Origin: Nymphaea colorata
Taxonomy: Eukaryota > Streptophyta > Magnoliopsida > Nymphaeales > Nymphaeaceae
NCBI RefSeq assembly: GCF_008831285.2
Contig: NC_045139.1
Location: 14,802,354 to 14,866,353 of the forward strand
Length of the DNA stretch: 64,000 nt
Reading direction: 5' to 3'
The position numbers were made by a program, and so were the translations under genes. The notes beneath the pieces are model-generated. The model had not been told where the DNA came from. It ran no database searches and was given only the letters and a program-made list of their open reading frames with translations. Shown in pieces: positions 23,146-36,329 of the stretch (the stretch's first letter is position 1; each line of letters begins with the position of its first letter).

Positions 23146-25689
23146 CTTTTTTTTTTCACCCAACATTAAAATTGACTTTCGGGCAAAGGTCATACAGTTT
23201 TAGGTAAGCCCCAAAAGAGAAAGAAATCCCACGTCTTCATGTCACAAAAAATAATAAGTAGCCATGTCAGTCCTTTAATATTTTTTTGACCAATATTTAC
23301 TTTCACATATAAACATGACCAGCCTACTAAAAATAATTATTAAAGTGTTTCTTATGCAATTTACCCTTACGGATATGATCTTAAGAGTGATTTGATGAAG
23401 AACATGTATTCACTTAGTCATTTTCATTGCTTTAATCATGTTTTCTTCATAATATAAAAAAAAAAATGAAGGTCTCTTATAACATCAAAATTTTAATAAT
23501 AGAAAAATCCAACTTTTTACCAAATAGCTTGAGTTACATACAACTTATATTGAATTACTGTTTGTGAACACGTTAGGATATTTATATCCTAAGACAGTGG
23601 CCGAGCTAGAAAATTAAATTGGCTTGAGGGACACTCATTTATAAGTACTTATATCTGGAGGGGCACCTACATGTACATAAAAGTAAATATTTAAAGATGC
23701 TTATATAAAAATCAAGAAAGAAATTTTAAGATGCAAATCTTCTGATTGCCAGTGTGTAAAATACACCAAATATGCTTTTGACAAACCTAGGAATAACTGA
23801 TTTAACCAAGCAGAAAGTTCAGCTTATGAAACATTTGCAAATGAAAACAACTTCTCAAACTAGACAAAAACAAATTACTCAAGAACTAACAAGAGCAAAT
23901 ACCGACAACCTATACGTAATTATGAGGTACTTTACATTTTTGAAAATATGAGCTTCAGAATTAAATATGGTGGGACAATCAAAAGGGAAATGCATAATTT
24001 TTCGCAAACTTTTTTCAAAAGCATTGGTTAGGTTTATGAGAAGATTGGAATAAACTGTCTAATTTTCTAGAAAAGGTTTGTCAGAAGCAGATCTAACTTT
24101 TCAAAAACCTTTGAAAAACATGCCAAAGTTTAGAAAATTTTTCCATAGCGTGGTTAACTTTCAAGGAATAAGGTGTCAATAATATTCCCCTCTTGTCCTT
24201 AACTGGGTTTGGCAGGGAATGCCTGGTCGTAGTCAAAGTCAACATAGTCAACAAGCTTGTCGTGGATGGGAATGCCTGCTGGCTTTGACCAGCGAGCTTA
24301 GCTAGCCCAGTTTAACCCGTTTGACTCATCCACCTCGTTTAGTAGAATCAAAGAAGCAAGTGTGATGTGCTCCCCACATGGGAAGGCTTAGAGATGAGGG
24401 TCCCCTCCTCCCGGCGGCCCTTTTCTCAAAGACAAGGTCACATGGGCAGGACGCCATTTCAATTGAGATGGGTCATGGCTTCTTTGTCCTTCTCCTCCAC
24501 TCCTGGTCCTAGTGCTCTAGCCCTAATTCTAAGTCCATACATGGAGTAAACACTGTGCGCTCAAAGTAATTAACTTAAGCGAACACCCATATTAGTGTTG
24601 CATTATAGACCTACAACACGAAGCAAGTTGAGTTTTCAACATATCTCAATTAGATACTATCAAAAAGATTGATCTCATGTAGATGATTGTTATAAGTTGT
24701 CACGGGTTTATAAGGAGGTCGGCAAAATGATTAATTGTCTTAGTTTTTAACCTCTTAAGGACATAACAACTGAAACTATTAAGAGGCAGGTTGAGATCTT
24801 TCAAATTATGAACACAAACTCGGTATAAGAACGAATTCAGGACGTTAATGGTTGTATTTTATCTTGAATTATTCTAGATGCTAGAATCCGCAATCTCACG
24901 GGAATCCCAGTTGAAGGACAATCTAGTTCAACCATTGTAGCCGTAAATCGGGGAGCCTAACAAGACAGGGGAGCCTAACAAGACAGAGAACATCATTCTC
25001 ACATGTTCATGGAGATAAAGGAAAAGAATCCCAAAGCACATGCTACCTATGACCTCTATCTATGAACTAAACTTCACCAAATAAAATAAAAGATATTCAA
25101 GAAAAAACTGAGGCCACTCAACTGCCCATCTCATCCATGAGAAGAACCCTACAAACCCTAGAGAACTAGTGACAAAAGAATGTAAAGAATAATCCCTAGA
25201 GAACTAGTAAAATCTTGATTTGGTACCAACCTACGTGCCTTTCTAGATCTTTGAAGATCCTTCTTTTCCTTGAGCCACGCCCATCCACTGAACTGTAATA
25301 ATTCCAACTCTGCTAAGCATTTTGCGGTTGCGTGAAACTCATGCAGATAGAAACGTCCAATCATTCGTTGCAGTGCTGCCCATTGCTCTATAAACTACAA
25401 AACAAAACATAGGGAGAAAGAAAGAGAATGTGAACGCAGATCTTTTTGACCTGAGCTCACTCACTTTTGGTCCCTTGGTCAGCTACTGGGACCCTCTCGT
25501 ATTCATTCAGCACAGAAATACGAAGACTCCGCCACTTTGACTGTGCACGAATTCCAAAGTCTACTTCTGCAAGCGCAATCATTAATGCATCAACAAAATA
25601 TTCATGATCTGCAAATCTTAAGTAAGATTAATTTTTTAAAACTATGTTCGTCAAAAGTATATTTTGATTTTAAAAAATAGCATAATGTG

Positions 25690-25960
25690 TGGGGGGTTGT
25701 ACACGAGCCGAGCCGAGTCAAGCATGAGTTGGGCCAGTACGAGCTTCACTCAACTCAGCAAACTGGAGTTCGAATCGAATTCGATTCGAATAAGACTCGT
25801 TTAACTCTTTTATGTTAAGCATGTCTTGTTTAATAAGTTTTTCATTATAACTCAACATTTGTACGTAGCAGAAGAGCAGAGTTGAGTTCTTACATCGAAC
25901 TCGACTAGTTTATAAACAAGTCGAGTTTAGACAAGCGAGTTTGAGTCGAGCTCGAATATG
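25690..25960. repeat. GCTCGA-rich dispersed repeat, copy 1
   Basis: It opens with gggggttgtacacgagccga and is dense in gagtcgagctcg/cgaactcgac motifs on both strands. Related copies are at 38490-39005 and about 41230-41395. It has no coding capacity; the element class is not identified. Confidence 0.6.
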
Positions 25961-28332
25961 TATGGACTGTATTTCAGGTGAAAAACTGGGTTGCTCCATC
26001 TATAAAACTGGGATAAAATTGAGTCAAAAGATCTCGATTGAGGAAGTGAAGTGGTATTTTCTTAGGAGGGGCTAATAGTTCTCATTTCTCATCTCATGGA
26101 AAACCCTTTTCTATCCCTTGTAGGGGTATTTTAGTGATTGGTTTTATACGAACTAAATAACCATATTTTGTCAAATACGAGCGATGTTCTTTTATTATTG
26201 TATTTCATGGATCAAACTAAATCCAACTTTAAAGTTTAAAAAAAGGAAAGAAAAGACAGCCAACTTCCGAATAGGTCCCAAACACGAGGTCCAGTACATA
26301 TCGTTGAATGTTCATTATTAATCCAAGTCACCAAGTCCAGGTCCAAATCCAAATGCAAGATCCTAAATTTTTGACAATGGTCCCCAAAACAAGAGATCGA
26401 AAACTAGGGGCACTGGCTTTATTGGGTGACACCGAGCCTATCAATAGGGTCTGCAAGATCCGGTCCCACATGCTCGTCTAAATGTCAAGGTGCTCATGCT
26501 TCTGCACCCCGACATCATGACCACAAGATGAACTTTCCAGCCCTTACAACTACGGTACTTGTCAATATATCCGGTTTCCCTGATCACGGACTTCAATCCG
26601 GATTCAAATTGGTACTATAGAAAAAAAAAAAAAAAAAAAAAGACGACTCCATTATTAATCAAGTTTCAATTTGGTATGCAGCATTACAACCGTGAGCCGA
26701 TATGCGTGGTGAAGTCGGATTTTAGAGGCCGTTTAGTGACAGAAATATATTGTTACTGTCTCATGAATCAGTCTGAAATAACATAGTATGTAATTATCCC
26801 AGGCAGATTTATAAAATGATAATACCAAGCCCCTTACATTTACGCAAATATATCAAGTCCCAAGCCAATCAAAGTCCGATAAAATGCTGGCCGGAGTCGA
26901 CAAAACCGGGGCCCTATCGAGTCATAACGATGGAGATACCTTCCGAGGAAGGGCTCCTTCTCGGCACCGTTGTGGCAGCTTCAGCCAATAATTATTCGCA
27001 CCAACTTCATTCATTTTCCTTACGAAGGGGACAGATGGGGACAAGAAGCAGCATCATGTCCATTGTTTCCCTCTCGTTACAACTCTCTCATGGTAAATCC
27101 CTCAACACCTGCAGCCACTTGTCAGTTTTACTGGATTTATTTTTTTTCCGCAGTTAATCGGTAACAAGTCATATTATTTGTGTGAAGAAAAAGTCTGATG
27201 TACATGCTCATTACTCCGTTAGGAAATGTTGTTTATTTTGGCCAATATATTCCATCATGAATTTGAAATTATTAAGAGTAGTTGACCGTCAGGGAAAATG
27301 TCTGCTGTATCGACAAAGCGACCTTTCCAAAAAGGTATCAAATAATCCGATCTGCTGAGAGTTGTTTCAAAAGCTAAATGCTGCATGTAAATCATAAATG
27401 TTCAAGAAATATAGCAACAAAAGAATATTGAAAATCTAATGAATTCCATGAGTTGAAAAAAGTTAATACTATTAATCTTGGATCATACAGAAATTAAACT
27501 ATGTCTCCAATTTATACATTAATGCATAAATTGGGTGCTACGTATGGATTTATAAGTCAACATCTGACATCCTACATATAAACTGGAAAAAGGAAGATGA
27601 TTTGTTTTAAGGTCTTAGCTTTTTGGGTATGGAGAAGAGAATAATGCAGCCAGGTCTGCCATTGAAGGACGCCTGTTATTGTCCTGAGCCCCGCGTATCA
27701 ATCTCTGTCCATAATCTCTGGCTAAGATACAGAGCATTCATTGGTGCCCAAGGGACCGTAAATTATGGATCCATGTGGGTTTGGATTTCTCAGGACCTAG
27801 CGGGCCTTTATGATTTACTAAGGTTGTCCTTTGTCAGAAGAACAAGTGGATTTGGAAAAAGTCCAAAAGCCGGATGAATCCAAGTCGTACTGGATCGGAT
27901 TAGAGAATGATTCTTTGTCAGGTAATTGCTCCGGACCAGCATGCCGCAGATTTTTACCTGTAAATAGTAAAAAAAAAAAAGAAACCAGATCCCATCAAAA
28001 ACCAGTTCATACCCTGTTGGATCTGAACCGTGTGTCCAGTGGAGGGAAGTTGCCAAGATGAAGTCTTGTGACTATAGCTCTCTATCATCTCCCAAAGTGA
28101 AGTCAGGGTTTTATATATATATATATAAGACATTTATATGGTAGGAGAATAAGGAACAATTTTAGTTCTTGAACATTTCCATATAGTGGTTTAGAGAAAA
28201 ACAATGAGAAAGATGTGTGAATTAATTTTAGAAGATGAAAATATCTCACAGTTTTTTTCCCATCTATTATCAGAAAAAAAATCAAATGTTGAGATTGTTC
28301 ATTATCCGTTTAGCATCTAAGTATCTAGCACA

Positions 28333-28368
<36 letters not shown>

Positions 28369-28394
28369 CATATATATATAAAGGAAGAGAAAAC

Positions 28395-28433
<39 letters not shown>

Positions 28434-28649
28434 AGTATGGAAAGGGGGGAAAGAAGTCCCAAAGAACAAAGAAGAGAATGTCTTGGAACTTTTCCAACTA
28501 AGGAACTGACGGCCACTTGCTGATCTTCATACTTCTCAACCTAAACATGGATGAATTGTCAAACTCTCGTTCTTTTTCTTTTTTCTTTTTTTTGTGTGTT
28601 TCCAACAACTACAATAAACTGCACTCAAGTCAAGGAACTTTGCTGCTCA

Positions 28650-28790
28650 CCTAGCAGTCCGGGGCTAGTGCTCTCGCCTCTAGAGCCTATGTCTGCTTAG
28701 GCTTGGACAAGGCACTTGATGGCCGCCGGACTCGAATCATCGACTGGTCGCTCCCAGCAGTAGGACCAACCAGGTGCGCCAAGCCCCTTA
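28650..28790 (-). mobile_element. SINE-like element with a tRNA-related head
   Basis: On the - strand, ggggcttggcgcacctggtt carries a good Pol III A-box (tggcgcacctgg, complement of 28770-28781). It is followed about 35 bp later by a B-box-like gattcgagtcc (complement of 28728-28738), the spacing found in tRNA genes. The arms do not form a complete tRNA cloverleaf, so a tRNA-derived SINE is more likely than a functional tRNA. The 3' end is not defined and no target duplication was resolved. Confidence 0.55.
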
Positions 28791-30121
28791 AAGCAATGTC
28801 GAACTCTTTATCAGCACTGTTTGCCTTGTCCCATTGCTTCTAAATTTTGACGGACTCTTTCCTTCCATTCATTTGGACAAGTATTTGAAAAAACAAAAGC
28901 TGCACATGATTTTAACGTCAAAGTAACTTTTAAATACTTTGTTTAACGTTAAATGCTGGTTCGTTACATGGTTTCGTGTCATGCAAAAAATGTACCACTT
29001 AACTCTTCAATTAATTTTGAAAGAAAGCACCCACTATTGAACAAGCACTTGCTAATACCATTTCTAATTTGTCTGCCCATGTGAGCTGAGTTCATTGTGG
29101 ACCAGTTCTAGGTCAGGCCCGACCCGTTGATGATGCCTCCGCTTTTGAACTCACGGGCAACGGTACCACCACAGTTAAAGTCGCTTCCACTCACGTGAAC
29201 TGTGTAATGCCATCAATCCCTATAATATCGACGATATCTTGTAAATATCGTGGCTTATCAGGACATTATGAGGAACTTATATGTTTTTAAAAATATATTA
29301 CATTTTGTATCTTTTGTTATCAAGAACCTTGTTATATTGGCTGATATTAAAATGCTTCTGTGAGAATTGGATTTAGGATTTTCCAAGTCAAGAAAGATAG
29401 CATATTGGAACGTAATCGAAAGAGTTGGTCGATCAGACGAATAGTTACATGAACGTTCTCTTTTTTCTTTTGGAGTGGACTAAAACCTGGACCAAGGGAT
29501 CCGATTAAATCTGGGAGCTCTACGCCTTCCTTTGGAACATAAAGAGAGTTTTCTTGTTGCGTCCCATCACCCCATGTGATTCCCCCTTCACTCGTTATCG
29601 CATTGCCCACGAAATGAGAGGAACCTAAATGGAGGAATGGTAATGATCCATAAGTGTAGCAAATTAGCACTGAAGTGGATCCAATTCAGGGTGGTTAATT
29701 TTAGCTTGTACCGATCTGAATTTAACTGATTCAAACCCGACCCATTCGCTCTGTCCAGAAATAGAATGCCCCCAAAGGGAAAAAGAGGGAATTTTGCAGA
29801 CTGGATCAGAATGTAAAGGACGGTTCCATAATCCTGAAATTTGGTGCTTAATTAATAACGTATTAATTAAACGGAGATGAGGTCATGATCCTCGTGGATG
29901 ATTTGGCATAAAGAATTAGATATAAATAAAGAGAAAAAGATAAAAAGAAAGAAATAGATACATTCGCACTTTTTTGTCATTATAATATTATATGGCCTGG
30001 TCAATGCTTAAGAAGAATTAAATAAAAAAAAAAAAGAGACCAAAAAAAAAAAGAAAGAGAATGGAGATGGATCCCCCCCACCCCACCTTTGAACTCCTCA
30101 ATCGGGCTTTTAAAATCTCTG

Positions 30122-30128
30122 TATAAAA
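30122..30128 (+). promoter_or_regulatory. TATA box of the LONGIFOLIA-like gene
   Basis: TATAAAA in the context ctctgtataaaagaagccg, 194 bp before the start codon, predicts a leader of about 165 nt. A second TATAAAA at 30170-30176 would give a shorter one. Confidence 0.6.
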
Positions 30129-30321
30129 GAAGCCGGCGAATGTGGGAAGCCCAAATAATCAAAAGCAGTTATAAAAGAAAAATAGGAAAAAAACACACGC
30201 TCCTTTTTGCTCTCTTCTCAGGAGAAAGCAGGAGCTTCTCTCTCTCTGCCTCACTCTCTTTCGCTTTCCCCGGATTGGCTGCCGTTTGTTGTGAGGTTTC
30301 GTATCGCCGGAAAAGGGAAAG

Positions 30322-30546
30322 ATGCCGCCGGGAGTCGTTGTTGGCTCCGTTGAGACAAGCGTGGGGAGGGGGGAAGGAAGGCAGATGGGCTGCATGGCCG
30401 GATTTCTTCATATGTTCGATCGGAGCCAATTCCTCGGTGGCAGGAGAGTGAGCTCCCGTAAGCGCCTGCCCTGCATCACCTCCGGCCCTGCCTCGGCTGC
30501 TCCCAACACGTCGTGTTTGTCCTCGCCGATGGGTACGCTTCAGGTG

Positions 30547-30605
<59 letters not shown>

Positions 30606-33513
30606 AGTTTGGAGAATGCAGAGGTTCCGTTGTGATTAACTCTTTTGTTGGTCAATGAAATGCAGGAAGAGGATATGGTGGTAGATGCCGAAAGACAAGT
30701 TCCGGCACCGGAGAATATCAAGGAGCCAGTCGTCGTAGTATGCCGCGACAGGCCGAGATCGTCGTTCGACATAAGGGACGTTGTACGGGATTCTGTATTC
30801 CGTGATGTTGCCAAGTCGCCGGAGAAACAACCGGTTGCGATGAAGGAGAATCAGGAGGAGCCGAAGGCCATTGGTATAAAGGACGGCCTCCGGTCGTCTT
30901 GGCGCCCTCGAGAGTCCCCGAGACTGTCGCTTGACAGTCGGGCCGCCATGAGGTCGTCAGGTGGACTCTTTCCTCGGGAGATACGCACAAGGCTCGTCGA
31001 GCCAGACGGCTCAGCAGATGAGCCAGAGGACATTGACAGGCAACGCCGCTCTCCGAGCGTCGTTGCGCGGTTGATGGGTCTCGACGTGATGCCGGACTTC
31101 GATGCTGGCGCAGGCTTCGGAGGCGGCGAGGACGGCTTCTCTCCCTTGGAGCTCCGCCGCTCGGCCTCGGAGTCTCGGGTCTCGCGGGAGTTCTCAGGGT
31201 GGAGCGCCGATAGAGAGACGCCGCTGAGACGGCAACGCCAGACCAGCGCGGAGAGGTCGGAGCCCATCGCTCGGGACGTCGCGGCAGCACCGGCCAAGGA
31301 ACCGCGGCGGTTCCAGCAGAGCAAGGGCTTCGAGTCGGCGGAGATTTTCCCGGATGCTAGGCGCTCTGGCAATCTCTACGGCGAGATTGAGCGGAGGCTG
31401 AAGCTGAGAGGTATCAATGATCCAGGAAGGGATCTCGAGACGCTGAAACAGATACTAGAGGCCTTACAATTCAAGGGACTACTTCACTCTATAAAATCCG
31501 GCGCCCGCTACTGCCAGGAACGGCGGAATTTCGTCTTCGATGATCGGAAACCAGTAAATGCGGAAACAGCAGTCGTCACCGTGAGGCCTTTTGCTGCCGT
31601 CAGGCCTTCTTCGCCTTCTCCGCCACGTTCTGTCCACCGTCGCTATGGGACAGAGAGTTCGACGAGGCTGAAGGATGCCAATAGCAGGATTCTAGCACCT
31701 GGAAGGAAGCAGACGGTAACCGAACCATTGCCACCATCCAACACGAGGAGAAACCGCCCCGCACCTGCAGTTGACGACCTAGGCCTGCGAAATGTCCGGA
31801 CTTCGCCGTCGATGCCGCCAAGAAGCCCCGGCCGAGGAAGAGACTCGGAAAGGAATTCACCGAGGCAAACGCGGTCGTCTCCAAGAGCGGCCACGGCCAG
31901 AGGCGCAGCACCAGAATCCAGCAGCGCAAGGTCGCCAGGGCACAGGAAGCAAGTTGAGCGGGTTCTATTTCCGGCCGAAAGCCCGGCCAAGGAGCACCGG
32001 CCGTCCACCTTCTCGACGAACAGACGTAGTACGCCTTCCCCCATCAATTCTGAGGTAAAAATTAGGTCACATTAATTCTAAAAATTTCCATCTTGAGAAT
32101 TTTCTTCGATGTGGTAACTGAGATTCTGGTGGACATTTATCTGGTTAACTGGACAACGCCAAAAGTTCGATATTTCACTTTTCTTGGTTTATATGTCCTG
32201 TTTCGGCAGCACGAAACGGATCTGGATTTCCGTATTTCGAGGCGAAAGATGAATACGACATATCTTCGTCCAAATGCGCTAACCATAGTTTCATATTCTT
32301 CATGAAAATCTTCGTAAAAACATTTCCGGTTTTCAAGAATTCAAATTTTTTTTTCCTGAAACTGTTTGAAAAACAAAAGGGAAAGAAGAGGAGAAATGGA
32401 GGCTTCACTGTCTGTAGCGAATCCTACCGTGAAAACAAAAGTTAGCAGTCATTGGCCGAGATATGGCGGGATTTCTCTTCGTTTCAACTGGCTACTAAAC
32501 TCTACTTCTAGATTTCAGATGCAAGAACTTCTAGTTTTCCGCTTCTAAAAACTGCCGAAAATTCCTTCCTTTTCCTGGAGCTAACAACCTGAAACAATTA
32601 TCTCCGGAGCAGAGGTCGCGGACACACAAGAAAGATGAGTGCGCGGAAAGAAGGATCCTGCTGGATCGGTGTGACAAAGAAGCCATGGAGCAGCCGAGCC
32701 CCGTCTCTGTGCTTGACGCTCCCTTCGGCAACGAGGACAGCTCTCTTTCTCCCGTCCCGAAGAGATCGATCGATTTCACAGGTGAAATTTTCTCGAATTA
32801 CCAGAAGAAAAAAGCAAGGATCTCTCGGGTTTCCTTTTTACGGAATTTTTTTTTTTTTCTTGGACTTCGTTTTTCACGCAGACGACCATCTGTTCGACAA
32901 CGACGACTTATCCGTTCTGCAATCGAAGGAATCGCTGCTCTCTGCCTTCACCGAAGACGAGATCCGCGATGTCGACTCGGACGATTTCCGATACGTATCG
33001 GACATCGTCCTCGCTTCAGAGATGCTGCTTCAGAGCACGACAGGGAAGGGGTCGGCCGCGGTGTTTTCCCTCCTCGAGTCGCGACGGAGGCCGGGCTCCG
33101 GGGACTCAGACCACCGGAGGGTCCATCGGCGGCTAGTCTTCGACACGGTGATGGAGATCCTGCAGAGGAAGCGGCAGCAGCGAGGAGAGGCGTACGTCGT
33201 GGGAAGGAGGCTGCTGCGGCAGATCTGGACGGAGTTCCGGCGCATCCAGCGGCTGCTGCCGGTGGAGGACTTGTGCGACATGGTGAGCGGCGTGATTCGG
33301 AAGGACCTCTACGGTGCGCCCGCCGTGGACGGTTGGACGGCGGAGTGTCCTGCGGGGACGGCAGACGCGGTGCTAGACATCGAGCGCCTGATTTTCAAGG
33401 ATCTCGTCGTGGACACAATCCGTCAGCTCGCTTTCCTTACCGAACGGAACGCCGAACTCGCCCGACCCACGCCCAACCGAGTCCAGTTAGGGGCTTTCCG
33501 CACCATTTTGTAA
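30322..33513 (+). CDS. LNG1: LONGIFOLIA/TRM-family protein (DUF3741-DUF4378)
   Basis: LONGIFOLIA/TRM proteins associate with TON1 and microtubules and promote polar elongation of leaves and other organs. Proposed coding exons are 30322-30543, 30666-32054, 32613-32781 and 32882-33513, giving about 803 aa. Evidence includes the N-terminal GCMAGFLHMFDR motif (23-34), ESPRLSLDSR, the family signature RSPSVVARLMGLDVMP (about 202-217), LYGEIERRLKLRG with TLKQILEALQFKGLLHS, and QPSPVSVLDAPF at the exon 3 region. A C-terminal DUF4378 block runs from YVSDIVLASEMLL to IERLIFKDLVVDTIRQLAF. Introns 1 (122 bp, mostly a CT repeat) and 3 (100 bp) are certain in phase. The acceptor of intron 2 is a choice among nearby AGs in frame and is the weakest point. 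Exons are very GC-rich compared with the rest of the window. Confidence 0.87.
30549..30602 (+). repeat. (CT)n microsatellite in LONGIFOLIA-like intron 1
   Basis: About 27 uninterrupted CT units begin five bases after the GT of the donor site (30544-30545) and fill almost half of a 122-bp intron. Confidence 0.98.
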
Positions 33514-33587
33514 GTTCGGGACATATTGTTCGGATTAACCTGTTGTACCTACGGTCACCTTCTCCACGATGTAAAACTCCGGAATAC

Positions 33588-33593
33588 AATAAA
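33588..33593 (+). terminator. Polyadenylation signal of the LONGIFOLIA-like gene
   Basis: A canonical AATAAA lies 75 bp after the stop codon in an otherwise AT-rich context. It is the first such hexamer downstream. Confidence 0.55.
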
Positions 33594-36329
33594 TAGTTCT
33601 GGAAAAATTTCACCTAAGCCAAGGTCTAAATCAAAGTCTAAATAGGATTCTTGAAACCAAATCCGAGACGGGCTAGATCCAACCCGAATCCCAACTGTAT
33701 ACGTCCCTACCCCTTCCCACCTTTTCATTACTTGTCATAGTCACCTAATAAATGTGCCATCTAATGAAGTGGATTCATGCGCCATTGGCTCTGTCCAAGA
33801 GAATGACGTTCACAAACGCCCTAGAAGGGTCATGTGAAGGCATTAAAAACCTACCTGTAAACACGACCTAGAAATTTTCCTTAATAGAAGTTTCTTAATA
33901 ACTTTTGGCTCCTGGCATTAGCAAGTACGACCACACAGTAATGTGCTCTAAACGGAGAATTTATTCGTAATTAAATGTTAGAAGACAGTTCAAGAAAAAG
34001 ATCTATGGTTGCCAAATATATTAGGGGTTAGTTGGTCTGCACTAGCTGGCCATTAAAAATTTTTTAGTGGGTCTTTGATAACTCTTGAAAAAAGATTCAT
34101 ATGCATCCTGAAAGCAAACGCGAGAGAAAATTTTCGGGAAGATCCGTTCGCGTTACAGTGCTTTTAAAATTTGAAGCAAAAAAAGTTGGGGCTGATGAAC
34201 TAGGTAGAATTATTTAAACGCTTTCCTGGGAATAAGTATAGACGGAGATATCAGCTGGCTGATGTGGTGGGGGGAGTAAATGAGGTGAAATTGATAGATC
34301 TATGGACAAGGGCAGTTGAAGCCAGTGGGCTCCTGTCTGTCTGGTGACAAACTTATCTGTCATCTCTTCAGAAGAAAATCAAGACAAAGAAGAAACCAGA
34401 AGGATGTCTCTTCTTGGAAGTATTCGGAAGAGGTAACTTCCTTTTTTTTTTTTTTTGTACTCTACTCTCGAGCTAGATGGAGAATGCCTGACAAAGATAA
34501 AAGCAAACATGGAATGGAACAGAAAAGAGACAGAAACCAAAGAGAGCGGGAATTTTTCTAAAATCCACCTCGCATTATTAATTTTTCATAAGAAACGTTA
34601 ATATTATTACAATTGTAAACATGCAGTCTTTTTTTTTTTTTCTTTTCTTTTAATATTTTACATTCGGAGAGTTAAAGTGCCTTATCCGATTCACTTTCAA
34701 CTTCGTTAGGGAAGAGTTTTTTTAATTTATTTGAACAAACTAAAAATCCTTTGTTTATTCAAGGTTGTATTTGTTTCACCGCAGATTTGAGATCAGTAGT
34801 GATCGGATCCATGGATTTAAGGTGGGTCCTCTCCCATCTTATCTTAAATCCATAATTTTTAAAATGTAGCATGGATTTAAAATTCATGTTATTAGAATAT
34901 CGGGATCTCCGAAAACACATCTTTTTATGATGCTTGAGAAATCTAAGACTATCAAACACAACTTTCATGGCAGCCCTGTAATATATATCCCATTCATTTT
35001 TGCCTATTTATCTGGAGCTCGCTAAAGCCATGCCATGTGTTCGGTGGTAGAGCAAAAAAATTAATTTTTGACAGAAAGTTACTAATCCTTCAAATTTTAA
35101 ACTGTTAAGATGCACCCATATGTAAATGAGAAAATGACAATAAAACATCAATATATGCAAGGCCAGTACTAGTTCACTTTTTATTAAAAAAAAAAACAAT
35201 TTAAATGTTTTTGCATTGTTTTTATTTAAAAAACAAGAAATAGGGCGATACAAACTTTAAATACCATTTTGCATGTTCAAATGCAACGTAGAAGGCTCCA
35301 TGTGTGTGCTAATTTATTTTGACATGGCAAAGGCAAAATCATCGCTCTTCCATGTTAAACGAATCGGTCCTTTAAATGTAATAACTGAAAATAAAGAACT
35401 TTTATTTGAATAATTGATACGTTCGGGCAGATTTATGCGACTCGCCAAAGAAAAAAGATAAAAGAAATAAAGGGAAGGAAGCACATTTACTAATCTTGAA
35501 TAAAGGCCGAATATGGGCAGGACAAATTTATTCCCTACATTTCCAATAAGCGGTAAGTTCTCTTTCAACATTGTCAGTCTCGGTACCAAATATTTGGTGC
35601 AGAATACGCTTTGACCAACTCAGTCCGACTTCTCTGACGCTGGACTTGACCAAGTGGCCCATCCTAAAGCTGCCTTGACCAGGTACGAGCCTGACTGGGT
35701 CCAGAGTTGGTGCAGCCATCTCCGCACCCACTGGGCTCACCAGATTGGTCGGGGCTGTCAGGTTTGTCAGGTCCTTGTATTCTGATTGGACCCATCGGTT
35801 GAATCATTAGATGATTGATTTTGGATCCATCTGCTCAGCATCATCATCATCATGCGCCATGTGACAGAATGACAGATCATGTTAACATGACATGTGCGTA
35901 GGCTGAGAGCTCTGTCCTCTAGCGCACATCCATGGTTGATTGTAGAGGACATATCATGATCCTGTCAACATGACACGCTGATTTGGGACCATCCGTAGGG
36001 GATTTCTTCCTTTGACTTATGGGGATGCGGGGCATCATCATCATCATCATATGACATGACCATGAACTGCACAACTCCAGCGACATGACAGATTGAAGAA
36101 AATCGAAACTTGTGCCAATTAATGTAAATCTTACTTATATGTGTTAAGAGACAGATATTTAAAGGACGTTATTATTTTCCAGTTTGTATTTCTAAATGTT
36201 TGTTCACGTGCTTAATGAAAAATTTTTCAATCTCAATATATATATATATATATATATAATATATATATGCACTAAAGTTTTTGGTTTCCTTCTAAAATAA
36301 ATCTTTCCAAATCTTAGCAAAACACTAGA

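Larger units (their letters stand above)
20788..30121. other. Gene-poor intergenic region with decayed repeats
   Basis: No gene could be supported across 9.3 kb. Visible items: (TC)n/(TA)n near 22210-22335; (TA)n at 23109-23144; a repeat starting agtggccgagctagaaaatt at about 23595; a short tandem gggagcctaacaagaca near 24951-24985; a GCTCGA-rich repeat at 25690-25960; a poly-A run near 26620; (CT)n at 28333-28369 and (TA)n at 28397-28432; and a SINE-like element at 28650-28790. Sequence before about 29900 otherwise looks like unconstrained AT-rich DNA. The frames at 22472-22959, 26816-27157, 27623-27877 and 29347-29670 were read and show no recognisable protein. Confidence 0.6.

Noticed and set aside
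29347-29670. 107-codon - strand frame, considered as an organelle-derived insert
   Set aside because: It did not match any plastid or mitochondrial protein I could recall.
30718-31372. Long - strand frames opposite LONGIFOLIA-like exon 2
   Set aside because: GC-rich antisense shadows of a well-supported coding exon.
32685-33596. 303-codon alternative frame across LONGIFOLIA-like exons 3 and 4
   Set aside because: It reads through intron 3 and then follows the wrong frame; the DUF4378 match lies in the other frame after splicing.
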